Source: a virus. From it: a DNA stretch of 64,000 bases. Both the position numbers and the translations under genes were made by a program. The DNA is taken from positions 22,118 through 86,117 of the IMG/VR virus record IMGVR_UViG_3300030333_003061; one strand, given 5' to 3'. The notes under the pieces are model-generated. The model did no database searches and was not told where the DNA came from. It saw only the letters and a program-made list of their open reading frames with translations. The number at the start of each line of letters is the position of its first letter. The stretch's first letter is position 1. Of this stretch, positions 23,510-32,432 are shown piece by piece.

Positions 23510-23703
23510 TCCTCTTCACCTTCTATTACATCCATAATATCCCAATGCTTAAATTGATTATTATTAATATATGTCCAATCGGTTCTTTTGTCTATATTCT
23601 CTATACGATACAATAGAACCCCAACATCTGTCATTACTTCTTCTGTGACTATTACAATTCTATCATTATGCTTATTCTTTAATTTCATTCCTTCTTTAAA
23701 CAT
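23506..23703 (-). CDS. Hypothetical small beta-barrel-like protein (65 aa)
   Basis: Pattern GMKLKNKHNDRIVIVTEEVM, then VLLYRIENID and WTYINNNQF, suggests a small SH3-like barrel. Ends EGEEE. Immediately downstream of the 23704 gene. Function unknown. Confidence 0.55.
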   Translation of the reverse strand: MFKEGMKLKNKHNDRIVIVTEEVMTDVGVLLYRIENIDKRTDWTYINNNQFKHWDIMDVIEGEEE

Positions 23704-23901
23704 TTACTCACCCGACTTCTCAATGTATTCATTCAATGCTACTGATAACTCAGTCATTACTGTGGATAGGTCATCACCAGATACTCTCAATTTATTTATT
23801 GCTAATACCAATGCGCTACCCGACTTCATATGTTTTAATTCAATAACATATTTAGGGTCATTTATTTGCTGAATAATAGTATTCGTTTCCTCAGTGCTCA
23901 T
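23704..23901 (-). CDS. Hypothetical small protein (65 aa)
   Basis: First gene of a four-gene leftward mini-operon (23901 to 23158). Alpha/beta in appearance, no motif. ATAAGGAGAAAAG on the plus side means little here; the minus-strand leader reads into the degenerate palindrome region at 23941-23966 (ACAAAGT ... CCATATG ... CTTTGT), which may carry its promoter. Confidence 0.55.
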   Translation of the reverse strand: MSTEETNTIIQQINDPKYVIELKHMKSGSALVLAINKLRVSGDDLSTVMTELSVALNEYIEKSGE

Positions 23902-24151
23902 GTTATAAGGAGAAAAGAAGACCCTTATGAGGTATTAGTAACAAAGTCTACTACCATATGCTTTGTGCGAATTTTTTTCTTTTTCTTTTAATGTGCGTTT
24001 TTTCTTCTCTTGGCTTAATATTTTAATCAGCAGAACTCAAGAATTATATGTTAGGCGTGTGTGGTATAGAATACAGACGGGGCTATACCTCAATTGTTGA
24101 TAATTAACGATAGAGAAAAAAACGCGCCCTGAATGTAAGGAGATACAGATA

Positions 24152-24307
24152 ATGGCTAAATGTGAAGTTAATCAGTGTTATGCAACTAATTGCAGGTATA
24201 ATAGTAATCATCAGTGTATTCGTGACACAGTCATAATTAAAGAGAATGGTGCGTGTGCTTATTTTATTACACCTGAAGATTGGAAGAGTAAAGTATTAAG
24301 AGAATAA
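24152..24307 (+). CDS. Cys-rich protein, DUF1540-like (51 aa)
   Basis: AAGGAG lies 10 nt before ATG 24152. Cysteines at 4, 9, 14, 22 and 35 in CEVNQCYATNCRYNSNHQC, then ACAYF, match the C-x-V-x-x-C-x-Y-N...C layout of small DUF1540-type metal-binding proteins. It is the first gene of the rightward block. Confidence 0.6.
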   Translation: MAKCEVNQCYATNCRYNSNHQCIRDTVIIKENGACAYFITPEDWKSKVLRE

Positions 24308-24327
24308 TATCTTATTCTGGGAATGCA

Positions 24328-24654
24328 TTGAATAAAAGAAATAAAAAAACGCAAGTGGCAAATAAATTACGGGCCAAATTTTCGGTTTTAATGGTTGAAT
24401 ATATTATGACATGGTATTCAGTAGTTAGGAAATCGTCTATAGGAGATAAGTTCCTTAAAAATAGAGTTCGTATATACTATGAAAGGTTAAGATTGGCTAA
24501 ATGGATTAGAGATATGGACATTAATAGGCAAAATAAAAGTATTACAGTATATGTATATCCTGATACCGTTGGATTATTAATTGGAATAAGAGGAGAAACA
24601 GTAAATAAGTTATCAGAATCCATGGGTTGGACAATTAATATTAGAGGAAGATAA
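24328..24654 (+). CDS. KH-domain RNA-binding protein (108 aa)
   Basis: The C-terminal 45 residues form a KH core: strand SITVYVYPD, VGLLIGIRGETVNKLSESM with the GxxG loop (GIRG), and strand WTINIRG. The N-terminal half is basic. The frame opens with TTG at 24328; the first in-frame ATG is at 24388, so the exact start is uncertain. A KH protein at the head of the late operon suggests post-transcriptional control or structural-RNA binding. Confidence 0.7.
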   Translation: MNKRNKKTQVANKLRAKFSVLMVEYIMTWYSVVRKSSIGDKFLKNRVRIYYERLRLAKWIRDMDINRQNKSITVYVYPDTVGLLIGIRGETVNKLSESMGWTINIRGR

Positions 24655-24655
24655 T

Positions 24656-25852
24656 ATGTCGATGTATAAGGCTATGATGGAACTCCAGAAAAAGGAGAGA
24701 AAAACGCCCAATCCTTATGTTAGAAATCAAAAGAAATACAAACCCCATCATTCGCCGCCAAAAAATATAGATTTAATTTCTGACGAAAGAACAGATGATG
24801 ACAAAATGGAAATAATACTTGATGAACTTTGGGAATTAGTTCAAACAGGTTATATAAAAGATGATTACGGTGAAATATGGGATGCTGAACAAAAGCCAGG
24901 GCAAATATCGTTTAATGAATGGGTGGAAAATAATTATATAACAGATGAAGATATATTCGAAATATATCAAGATGTTATTGAAGATGTTTTTAGAGAAAAA
25001 GGGGTAGATGAAGCAGTAAAATGGTGGGATAGCGCGAAAATAAGAATGTTTGTTCCTCCATCTACTGCTAGAGGTAGAGAGATTGGAGACTCTTTAGAAG
25101 GATTTAGTCCTACTAGAGAAGTTAAGGTAAAAGATGAAAGAAGTGATGATGGAGCATATATACATGCAAATGAAACAGGAGACCTTAGACCACAAGGAGA
25201 GCAATTAGTGCCTATTGGAGCAAGTGATTACAATAAAAATAAAAAACAGGATTTAGTAACATTTGTTAATTCTACATTAGGAAAAGCAAAAGAAAAGTTT
25301 ACTAATAATATTATTGGGCCAAATAAAGAAGTTAATGTAATAATTTATACTCATTGTGATGATAAATTACCTGATGGGGTAGCAGTAAAAGTATTAGAAT
25401 TAATAAAGCGTGGTCATCAATTTGGTAAAATTAAAATGGATAAATATGGAGATTATGTCCAGGGCCATAAAAGAAAACAATATGAAATTGAAAGAGAAGA
25501 AGAATATCCAGAAAGGCCAAATATAACGGAAAGAGATAGATTAACAGGAAGGGCAAGATGGAAAAACGAACCAACAAGTGAAGACAGAAAAAAAGAAGGT
25601 TGGCAAAAAGTATTAGAAACAACAAATCCATCTTTACAAGACACTAAAGATATTACAGTAACTAGCAGAATAATTAGGACACAGAAAGGTAGTGATAGAC
25701 AATATAAAAATTATGTTATGATAGTTCAAGGAGATTATCCATTGTTTATGGCAGGAATAAGAGTTAATTGGGATATGGATGCAGATGAACGAACATTAAC
25801 TGAAACAGAACCTTTCATTAATGAAGAAGTATTAAATTGGAGGAAATGGTAA
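24656..25852 (+). CDS. Hypothetical late protein (398 aa)
   Basis: Charged protein without the N-terminal tag of its neighbours (begins MSMYKAMMELQKK). Middle region EVNVIIYTHCDDK, then GVAVKVLELIKRGHQFG, is alpha/beta; a basic Arg/Glu-rich stretch follows (about 270-310). No family recognised. One base separates it from the KH gene stop. Confidence 0.7.
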   Translation: MSMYKAMMELQKKERKTPNPYVRNQKKYKPHHSPPKNIDLISDERTDDDKMEIILDELWELVQTGYIKDDYGEIWDAEQKPGQISFNEWVENNYITDEDIFEIYQDVIEDVFREKGVDEAVKWWDSAKIRMFVPPSTARGREIGDSLEGFSPTREVKVKDERSDDGAYIHANETGDLRPQGEQLVPIGASDYNKNKKQDLVTFVNSTLGKAKEKFTNNIIGPNKEVNVIIYTHCDDKLPDGVAVKVLELIKRGHQFGKIKMDKYGDYVQGHKRKQYEIEREEEYPERPNITERDRLTGRARWKNEPTSEDRKKEGWQKVLETTNPSLQDTKDITVTSRIIRTQKGSDRQYKNYVMIVQGDYPLFMAGIRVNWDMDADERTLTETEPFINEEVLNWRKW

Positions 25853-26245
25853 ATGGATTGGAAAGAACTAATAAAGAATGTAGATTTTGGTGGTAGTCAA
25901 GGTAGAGCCGATAGAAAGAAAAACATACCTGAAAAACCTACAAATCCCTTTTCTAAGAAAAAGGTAAGACCTAGCGGAAATAGAGTAGATAATACTGTTC
26001 CTAAAGGTAAAATTCCTCATAATAAATGTGATTCTTGGCCCGATTGTAGAAATAATGCTACTAAGTATTGTTATGTTTGTTGCATGAAAGCCTGTGATGA
26101 ATGTTATCCTTTATTTGGTGGTGGTCATCCTAGTAGACCATTTGATGGAGACCCAGATTATTATGAGCATTGTAATATTGATTCAGTAACAGGTGAATCA
26201 AAAGAAGTAGAAGAAGATAAATATTCATCAGGAAAGGATTGGTGA
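25853..26245 (+). CDS. Tagged B-box/RING-like zinc protein (130 aa)
   Basis: Starts with the shared tag MDWKELIK. Residues about 58-100 hold a Cys/His cluster (CDSWPDC, then CYVCC, CDEC, GGGH, HCN) that can bind two zincs in a B-box/RING-like cross-brace. A paralogue with the same WP-x-C-x3-A layout is at 35022. If the tag is a capsid signal, this would be virion cargo. Confidence 0.75.
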   Translation: MDWKELIKNVDFGGSQGRADRKKNIPEKPTNPFSKKKVRPSGNRVDNTVPKGKIPHNKCDSWPDCRNNATKYCYVCCMKACDECYPLFGGGHPSRPFDGDPDYYEHCNIDSVTGESKEVEEDKYSSGKDW

Positions 26246-26249
26246 TTAT

Positions 26250-26783
26250 ATGAAATGGTTTGAATTAATAAAAAGACAAAGACCTAGAAAGCGTAGATAT
26301 AAGCCTGTGGCTAATATATTTGAAGGAGAAAAAATTCGTGATGAAGAAAGAATTGACCAACAAAAGAAAGAAGGCAGAAAGGGAAGTCCTTTCAAAAGAA
26401 CAGGTCTTGAAGGAAGAGATATTCAAGATAGAAAAGAAAAGTTTGAATTACAAAGGCAAAGAACGCATCATAATCCAAGAAATGTTTCTGCCGAATTAGG
26501 TGGAAGAAGTCGAGGAGGATTTTATGGAAAAGAAGAAGGAACTTCTAGAACACAAACTCCTAAAGGTAGATGCGCAATGTGCTCAAAAGCAATAAGTAAA
26601 AATAGTTCTTGGAAGAGAGAAGATAGGTTATTAACTACAGGAGAAATAGGAAGAATGAGATATTGTTATAGATGCATGAAAGAATTAGGTGGCCCTAAAG
26701 GATTTGTTAAAGACAAGAGCCTTTCTGGTAGGTCTACTGATGAGTTAAGTGCAATGCAAAGAGCAAGGCAGGGTAAAGAATGA
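26250..26783 (+). CDS. Tagged basic zinc protein (177 aa)
   Basis: Tag MKWFELIK, then a very basic Arg/Lys-rich region to about residue 100, then CAMC and CYRC knuckles about 35 residues apart. Probably nucleic-acid binding. GATTAT precedes the ATG. Unknown family. Confidence 0.7.
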   Translation: MKWFELIKRQRPRKRRYKPVANIFEGEKIRDEERIDQQKKEGRKGSPFKRTGLEGRDIQDRKEKFELQRQRTHHNPRNVSAELGGRSRGGFYGKEEGTSRTQTPKGRCAMCSKAISKNSSWKREDRLLTTGEIGRMRYCYRCMKELGGPKGFVKDKSLSGRSTDELSAMQRARQGKE

Positions 26784-27112
26784 ATTGGTGGGAAATATTA
26801 AAATTGGCAAAAAAAGGCCAAGAATTAAAGTCTTTTAAGAAAGCCCTAAAAAAGAAATGGCAGGGGAATATTGTTTTTGAAGAAGTTAAAGGTAAAGGGC
26901 AAAAAAAGAGCCATCATCATAAATTACGAGTTACTGACACAATGACAGGAAATGACATTTATCCATTAGTTATTTCTAAATCTCCAAGGTCGACAGGTAG
27001 ACATTCATTAAAATTTAGAGATATTAGAAGAATGTTTCTACAAGAACACAAAGTAGATTTGAATGAACTATATCCTGACAAAAAGAAGAAAAAGAAAGGT
27101 AAGGATGATTAA
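26780..27112 (+). CDS. Tagged basic protein (110 aa)
   Basis: Tag MNWWEILK, then a Lys-rich protein with both ends strongly basic (KKKKKKGKDD at the C-terminus). Central KSHHHKLRVTD. ATGA overlap with the preceding gene. Function unknown. Confidence 0.7.
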   Translation: MNWWEILKLAKKGQELKSFKKALKKKWQGNIVFEEVKGKGQKKSHHHKLRVTDTMTGNDIYPLVISKSPRSTGRHSLKFRDIRRMFLQEHKVDLNELYPDKKKKKKGKDD

Positions 27113-27442
27113 ATGAAGTGGTTTGATTTTATCAAAAAGAGATTCGATTCTAGAGATTTAGATGTAACAGATTTTAATTTACCTGAACCTCCGCATTCTA
27201 CAGGAACTCCAGATGTTAGATGGGAAGATAGAATAGCAGAAAATATTGAAAGAAAGAAAAACTTACAACCTATTGTTATAGAAGAAGGTGGTGAAGAATG
27301 CCCACCAGGAGAATTATGGTGTGAACAACATCAAGAATGTGAAAGTGAGAAATATTGGTTAACTCATAATAGGCATCTAACAGCAGAAGAAGTTGAAAAT
27401 CAAAAGCAATTTGAATCTAGTGGTAAACTGAGTGATAAATGA
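27113..27442 (+). CDS. Tagged acidic protein (109 aa)
   Basis: Tag MKWFDFIK. Acidic, Pro-rich middle, and a short Cys pair segment (ECPPGELWCEQHQEC). No family recognised. Overlaps the next start. Confidence 0.65.
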   Translation: MKWFDFIKKRFDSRDLDVTDFNLPEPPHSTGTPDVRWEDRIAENIERKKNLQPIVIEEGGEECPPGELWCEQHQECESEKYWLTHNRHLTAEEVENQKQFESSGKLSDK

Positions 27443-28167
27443 TGAATTGGATGAAATTACTTAAAAGACGGGGAGATGTAGAAATACATCAAACTAGTGG
27501 TGGTAAAGAAGCAGGTTCATTTACCCCAGGTTTTCATCCAGACCCAAGGGAAAAAAGAACAATTAAATTATATTTAAAAGAAATAAAGGAAATATACACT
27601 TTCTTATATGGAAGAGCACCAACAGATAAAGAATTGGAACAACACTTTTTGGAAACATTATACCACGAATCAGGACATGCAGCCCATGAAGATGTAGAAA
27701 AACCTACAGCAGCAGACCCAAAGGGATGGAATATGATGGAAGGTAATACCAAAAATGTATTTGATAAAGAATGGGTTGCCTTTTCTACTCAATTTCCAGA
27801 TAAACCATATTATGTAATGATTGGATTAATGAATCATGGATTTATTAATGAGTATGCTAAACAAGTATTTGGTAAGATAGCACGATGGTTAAATAAAATG
27901 ATTCCTGATAACTATAATAGGCGAGACCAGTCAGAAAGAGGAGCATGGGGTGATGACTTACTTTACGAAATGAGAAACAAATTACTAACTTTACATTACA
28001 AGTATGGTAAGGTAGAATCTTCAGCAGGAAGATTTGTAGACTTAAATGCAGCAAATGTTCCAAAGACAAAGAAAGAAGCACTAGAAATGTATGGGGAAGA
28101 ACATAAAGATTTCATTAAAACTTTAAGATTGCCTGGAAGTTTAGATAGAAAGAATCCTTGGAGTTAA
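27442..28167 (+). CDS. Tagged zinc metallopeptidase, HExxH type (241 aa)
   Basis: Tag MNWMKLLK. A zincin helix ETLYHESGHAAHEDV carries HESGH (HExxH), and KEWVAFSTQF about 35 residues on offers a third-ligand Glu as in gluzincins. The preceding YGRAPTDKELEQHF helix fits a minimal metalloprotease domain. A tagged protease could act inside the capsid or on entry. I chose the second of two adjacent ATGs because it puts W at position 3 as in the other tags. Confidence 0.75.
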   Translation: MNWMKLLKRRGDVEIHQTSGGKEAGSFTPGFHPDPREKRTIKLYLKEIKEIYTFLYGRAPTDKELEQHFLETLYHESGHAAHEDVEKPTAADPKGWNMMEGNTKNVFDKEWVAFSTQFPDKPYYVMIGLMNHGFINEYAKQVFGKIARWLNKMIPDNYNRRDQSERGAWGDDLLYEMRNKLLTLHYKYGKVESSAGRFVDLNAANVPKTKKEALEMYGEEHKDFIKTLRLPGSLDRKNPWS

Positions 28168-28171
28168 TATT

Positions 28172-28546
28172 ATGTCTTGGTTTGGTATACTAAAAGCAGA
28201 ATTAGCAAAACCTGCTGTAGATGTTACTACAGGTAAAAGTCCTACTGAAGAATGTTGTAGTAAAACAATTGAATATATGAAATCAAAAGGAACGACTGGT
28301 ATACAAGGTTATATAAGAATTAATCAGAACCTACCTGTATCTGATGATAATATTGAATGGCGAGGAAATGCGCCTCTTGATGAATTAAATTGTGAGTTTA
28401 TTTATGAATGGCTAGAACAAGCAGCATTGAGTGACCGTGGAATGAATCGTACAAAGGTAAAAGCGAGAATGGCGAAATACAAAGACTTTTTGGATTATTG
28501 GGATAAATGCATGAAAGAGAAAGGAAATGCGGGAATGGAATTATGA
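28172..28546 (+). CDS. Tagged CC-domain protein (124 aa)
   Basis: Tag MSWFGILK. Contains ECCSKTIEYMKSKGTT, then NCEFIYEWLEQ and a late DKC. The spacing (CC, about 45 residues, C, about 40 residues, C) recurs in the product at 41914 and in the middle of the 29669 product, defining a small helical family with likely disulphides or a metal site. Confidence 0.7.
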   Translation: MSWFGILKAELAKPAVDVTTGKSPTEECCSKTIEYMKSKGTTGIQGYIRINQNLPVSDDNIEWRGNAPLDELNCEFIYEWLEQAALSDRGMNRTKVKARMAKYKDFLDYWDKCMKEKGNAGMEL

Positions 28547-29307
28547 CTTGGTTTACTGTTCTAAAAATGCCTAATCCTTTTGGTGGAAATTGGCAAACTT
28601 TAACAAGTTCTGAATATTATACAATGGATGATAATAATAAACAAGTTTATCATAATGCTATGCAAAGTTTTTATCAAAGACAAATTAAAAGAGCAGTTAC
28701 ACCAAGAAAAGCAGGTCAAGCCCCACCTGCAACAGATGACCAAATTAGAGGACTTAGAGAATTGTCTAGATTCCATGAAAGACAAAAGGACAGAATTAAG
28801 TTTGATAGTCCTAAAGATAACTATTATTCTTTAGATGAAGAAAAAGATAGAACAATGTATAAACCACGATATGATGCAGTTGAGAGAATGCCTCATACTA
28901 CTAAAGAAATGTATGATAAATATTCAAGAGAGGAAAAAATGAAGTATTGGGGTCGGTTGGCTGAAAAGATAAAAAGCGAATATGGACAAACAGATACAGT
29001 AGCATTTGCGAAAAAGATGTATCGGAGAATGGCAAACAATCCAAATTATAATCCACCATTTGAAGGAGATAAATCAACTAGAGAAGAATATGGAGATAAA
29101 CATAGGTTTAGAGATGTTAGCGAGTATGATAATTTTACAGATGAAGAAAAAAGAAAATATCATCTAAGAATGAGAGATAGAGCAAAGAAAGTAAACAAAA
29201 AAGATGAGATGAATTTTCATGGTAAAATGCATAGGCGAATAGACAATAATAGTCCTTTACCCACTTATCCTACACCTGAAGCACAAAAGGAGGCAGAAGA
29301 AGAATGA
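28543..29307 (+). CDS. Tagged charged protein (254 aa)
   Basis: Tag MTWFTVLK followed by MPNPFGG. It contains an imperfect internal repeat: EMYDKYSREEKMKYWGRLAEKI and onward (about 118-155) and EYDNFTDEEKRKYHLRMRDR and onward (about 190-230), both ending M-x-R-R-x-x-N-N. Highly charged. Start overlaps the preceding stop (ATGA). Unknown function. Confidence 0.65.
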   Translation: MTWFTVLKMPNPFGGNWQTLTSSEYYTMDDNNKQVYHNAMQSFYQRQIKRAVTPRKAGQAPPATDDQIRGLRELSRFHERQKDRIKFDSPKDNYYSLDEEKDRTMYKPRYDAVERMPHTTKEMYDKYSREEKMKYWGRLAEKIKSEYGQTDTVAFAKKMYRRMANNPNYNPPFEGDKSTREEYGDKHRFRDVSEYDNFTDEEKRKYHLRMRDRAKKVNKKDEMNFHGKMHRRIDNNSPLPTYPTPEAQKEAEEE

Positions 29308-29663
29308 CTTGGTTTGATTTAGTTAAATCTGCAGAGATGAAAGAGTTTGAAATGCTCGCAAATAAATATGCAGATAAAGGAGATATGGTTCATTTAGATT
29401 ATCTTAGAAAGAAACATGGTAAAAGAAGCAATGAATTTTATGAAGCACTAAATATACAGATAACAAAGTATCTACAAGAAGAGCAAGATTGGCGTTCATT
29501 ACAAGATATTGCAAAGTCAATTAAAGAACAAAACCCTGGACTTAAGGACAAAGAAGAAAATCTAGAATCATTTTTAAGAAAAAGGTTGGAAACAATGAAT
29601 CTTACAACTAAGCAAGAAAGAGGCGTTGGAAGAACCGGAAAGAAAACATATTACAAGGTGTGA
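29304..29663 (+). CDS. Tagged helical protein (119 aa)
   Basis: Tag MTWFDLVK then SAE. All helical. The C-terminal 70 residues (SLQDIAKSIKEQNPGL, then LRKRLETMNL and RTGKKTYYKV) resemble a winged helix-turn-helix. Overlaps both neighbours. Confidence 0.65.
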   Translation: MTWFDLVKSAEMKEFEMLANKYADKGDMVHLDYLRKKHGKRSNEFYEALNIQITKYLQEEQDWRSLQDIAKSIKEQNPGLKDKEENLESFLRKRLETMNLTTKQERGVGRTGKKTYYKV

Positions 29664-29668
29664 TTATT

Positions 29669-31726
29669 ATGCCAGGCCAAATAAGAGTAATAGAATATCT
29701 TAATGAAGACCAGGTTCAAAAGATTTGGTATGAAAGAGTAGGTAAATTTTTAGGTTTTCCTGAATCTGGCGCAAATGCACTTTGGCCAAAAAATAGTGAA
29801 AGATATGGTGGTGATGGAACTACTATTTGGAGGCTCTTTTCGGGAGATGCTAGATTTCAAACTAAAACATGGTTAGGTTTTGGTGAAGGCTTACAATCAA
29901 ATGAAGCAATACCCTTAATGACCAGAACAGTAGCAGACACTGGAGATAAAGTAGTTTTTCTTGCTGGAGTATATGGTATAAATGAGGCAATGAGAACATA
30001 TTTAACAGCAGGAGGTAAAGAAGTTAGAAGAGGAAAACCATTAAAGGAATTAGTTTCTGCATATAAATTATTAAATCCTAATATAGAACCCGACCCTGTG
30101 CCGGAAGACCAAACAAGACTTGAAGATTTTGATGAAGAAGTTTCATGGGCTAAAGATGAAATGGAAGGATTTAAGAAACCTATAACTGACGAAGGAGAAA
30201 TAGTAATATCTGACCAAGAAAAAAGAATGGAATTAATGGCATTACTTCAAGAATTAGAACCTGGAAATTTATTTGATGAAACTCAAGCAGATATATTAGG
30301 AAGGTATGGTAATAATTGGATAATGTTAAGAATGTTTCCACCAAAAGACCAATATGCAAATATCCACTATAATAAATATATTTCTAATGGGTTTGTTAAG
30401 TTTGATGATTATGCAGATAAATTAATTAAGTTTTTAGATAGACAAATAACACTTGGAAATACCGGATTTACTAAAATCAATGAATATTTTAAAAGGATTG
30501 TAAAAGATGGCCCAAATTTAGGCGGCACAACAGGAGGAGCATTTTGGATGATTAGACCACCGAATAACAACAAACAGATATTAGAAATGTTTGGCGCATA
30601 TGAACAATTACCACTACAAAAAACATTCTTTGGAACAATTAAGAAATCAGATGTTAATTGGCAAAATATATTAAAGGCTGAAATGGCTCCAGCAGACGGC
30701 TCTCCACCTGATGATGAAGATGAAAAAGAAGATGAATATGATTACGCAAAGCCAGAAAAAGAAGAATTAGAAGATGGATTAAAGAGAATTAAACCATACG
30801 CAAGAGAAAGAGGAGATACCTTTATTATAGACGGAAAAGAGGAAACAGAAGGTGAATGGAAAAATTCTCCATTAGGGCAACAAGAAGTAGTAACAATGAA
30901 TTGGGAAGATTCCTGTTGTCAGAAATTAAAAGAAGATTTAATTAAACTGTATACTGTAGAATTAGACAATAGAAAGAAAGACATACATGAGGATAGAATT
31001 AGGCAAACTATATCAAACATGTCTTGTGCAGAATTGAGCGAATACATGGAACCTCCAACTGTAGCACCAAATAATTTTACAAATTTAAGATTTTTCGGAA
31101 TACTAGCAGGTGATTTAGACGGGGCTTTAAGGGAAGCATTTGATATACAAGGAATGGATGTTCATAGGTATTTATATGAGCAATATACTAAATGTTTAGA
31201 ATATCATCTCTCTAGTGTAATTAAGCCTCCTTCTGAATCAACTGACCCAGTAAAAGAAAAGTTAGATGTTCCAACAGGAGATATAGTTGTAGAAAGAGAT
31301 GTTCCTCCACATAGAGAATTTGAAGGATTTAGTTTTGATACTGGAACTTCAGATAAAGGTGAATTAACTGAAGACGAAAAGACTGAATATGAACGCATGA
31401 GAGAACAAGTCATTCACGGAAAACGAAAAGACACAAAAGACGATACATTCCAAGAAGAAGAAATGGCTCAACCAATGCAAGAAGAATGGTGGAGACAACA
31501 ACAACAAGATAGATTGATGCCATCAAAAGATAAATTTTTAAATGTATGGAATATGACTGTAAAAGGAATGAGAAATATACCATCAACGGTAAATAATGTT
31601 AAGAATGCAATTGAATGGCGAGATGCCAATGTAAGAGATAGATTTGGTTTTAGTGAACAACAATGGGCATATCTTTATAATAATTTTGAGAAAATACATG
31701 AAAAATATATGGGGTCGGGTTACTAA
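29669..31726 (+). CDS. Large late protein with an internal copy of the tag and a CC domain (685 aa)
   Basis: The N-terminus lacks the tag, but residues 329-338 read VNWQNILKAE, the tag core, at the junction between an N-terminal globular part and an acidic linker. After the linker comes MNWEDSCCQKLKEDLIKLYT, then SCAELSEYM and a late KCLEYH: the CC-domain family. The protein thus looks like a fusion of an untagged protein with a tagged CC-domain protein. Start 29669 chosen for GGTGTGATTATT upstream. The C-terminal 200 residues are charged and helical. Confidence 0.7.
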   Translation: MPGQIRVIEYLNEDQVQKIWYERVGKFLGFPESGANALWPKNSERYGGDGTTIWRLFSGDARFQTKTWLGFGEGLQSNEAIPLMTRTVADTGDKVVFLAGVYGINEAMRTYLTAGGKEVRRGKPLKELVSAYKLLNPNIEPDPVPEDQTRLEDFDEEVSWAKDEMEGFKKPITDEGEIVISDQEKRMELMALLQELEPGNLFDETQADILGRYGNNWIMLRMFPPKDQYANIHYNKYISNGFVKFDDYADKLIKFLDRQITLGNTGFTKINEYFKRIVKDGPNLGGTTGGAFWMIRPPNNNKQILEMFGAYEQLPLQKTFFGTIKKSDVNWQNILKAEMAPADGSPPDDEDEKEDEYDYAKPEKEELEDGLKRIKPYARERGDTFIIDGKEETEGEWKNSPLGQQEVVTMNWEDSCCQKLKEDLIKLYTVELDNRKKDIHEDRIRQTISNMSCAELSEYMEPPTVAPNNFTNLRFFGILAGDLDGALREAFDIQGMDVHRYLYEQYTKCLEYHLSSVIKPPSESTDPVKEKLDVPTGDIVVERDVPPHREFEGFSFDTGTSDKGELTEDEKTEYERMREQVIHGKRKDTKDDTFQEEEMAQPMQEEWWRQQQQDRLMPSKDKFLNVWNMTVKGMRNIPSTVNNVKNAIEWRDANVRDRFGFSEQQWAYLYNNFEKIHEKYMGSGY

Positions 31727-32301
31727 TGACAATAGAATACCCAAATACAATTTTTGCTGAAGTAGAAATATATGAATTATGGAATAAACAACATGAGGAA
31801 GACCCTAAGAATTATATTAAATTTGAAATGAGAAAAGATAGAGTGCATTTATCATCACAATCTAGATTTCCTGGTATTTATTATGCGGCATTTAAGGATG
31901 GTAAAATCATTGCTTATTCTGGATGGAGAGAAGAACCGACTTTCTTTAGAATGAGTGGAACAAGGGTAGCAGAACACATGAAAAGAAAAGGTGTAGCGAA
32001 AACATTAATTGGAAAGAAAATAGAAGTAATTAATTCATCAAAGAAACCATCAATGGTGATTTTTAATAATGTAGATATTGCAGAAGCATGGAAAGAATCA
32101 TGGAAAAAATTAGGATGGGTTCCTCTTTCTGAACAATCAACTAAAGATAAACTTAGAGAAGTAACAGGAGATGATGAAATATATTTAATGTATCAAGATA
32201 AAGAAGATTCTTCTTTTGCATATTTCCCTTCTGGCTTTAATAAATCATGGGCAATCTTAACTAACTTTGAGAATCATATACTAAGATATGAGGGATTATG
32301 A
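31726..32301 (+). CDS. GNAT-like acetyltransferase (191 aa)
   Basis: Strands GIYYAAFKDGKIIAYSGWRE, then HMKRKGVAKTLIGKKIEVI with the acetyl-CoA-binding pattern R/K-x-x-G-x-A, and a later strand/helix AWKESWKKLGWVPL match the GNAT order. No tag. It overlaps the preceding stop by one base. Substrate unknown; modification of capsid or host proteins is possible. Confidence 0.7.
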   Translation: MTIEYPNTIFAEVEIYELWNKQHEEDPKNYIKFEMRKDRVHLSSQSRFPGIYYAAFKDGKIIAYSGWREEPTFFRMSGTRVAEHMKRKGVAKTLIGKKIEVINSSKKPSMVIFNNVDIAEAWKESWKKLGWVPLSEQSTKDKLREVTGDDEIYLMYQDKEDSSFAYFPSGFNKSWAILTNFENHILRYEGL

Positions 32302-32432
32302 TGAATTGGTGGAATATAATTAAAGAAGGTGGAGCAGTAAGTTTTGGTGGTCATGGTGGTGGTAACCAAAGCGCATTATTCAACATAAGTTATGGAGAAA
32401 AGGAGGAAGAAGAAGATGCCGAAGAAAACTAA
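32301..32432 (+). CDS. Tagged microprotein (43 aa)
   Basis: MNWWNIIK tag followed by a Gly-rich segment (GGHGGGNQ) and an acidic tail. Start overlaps the GNAT stop (TGATGA). It is little more than the tag plus a linker, which supports the idea that the tag itself is functional. Confidence 0.6.
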   Translation: MNWWNIIKEGGAVSFGGHGGGNQSALFNISYGEKEEEEDAEEN

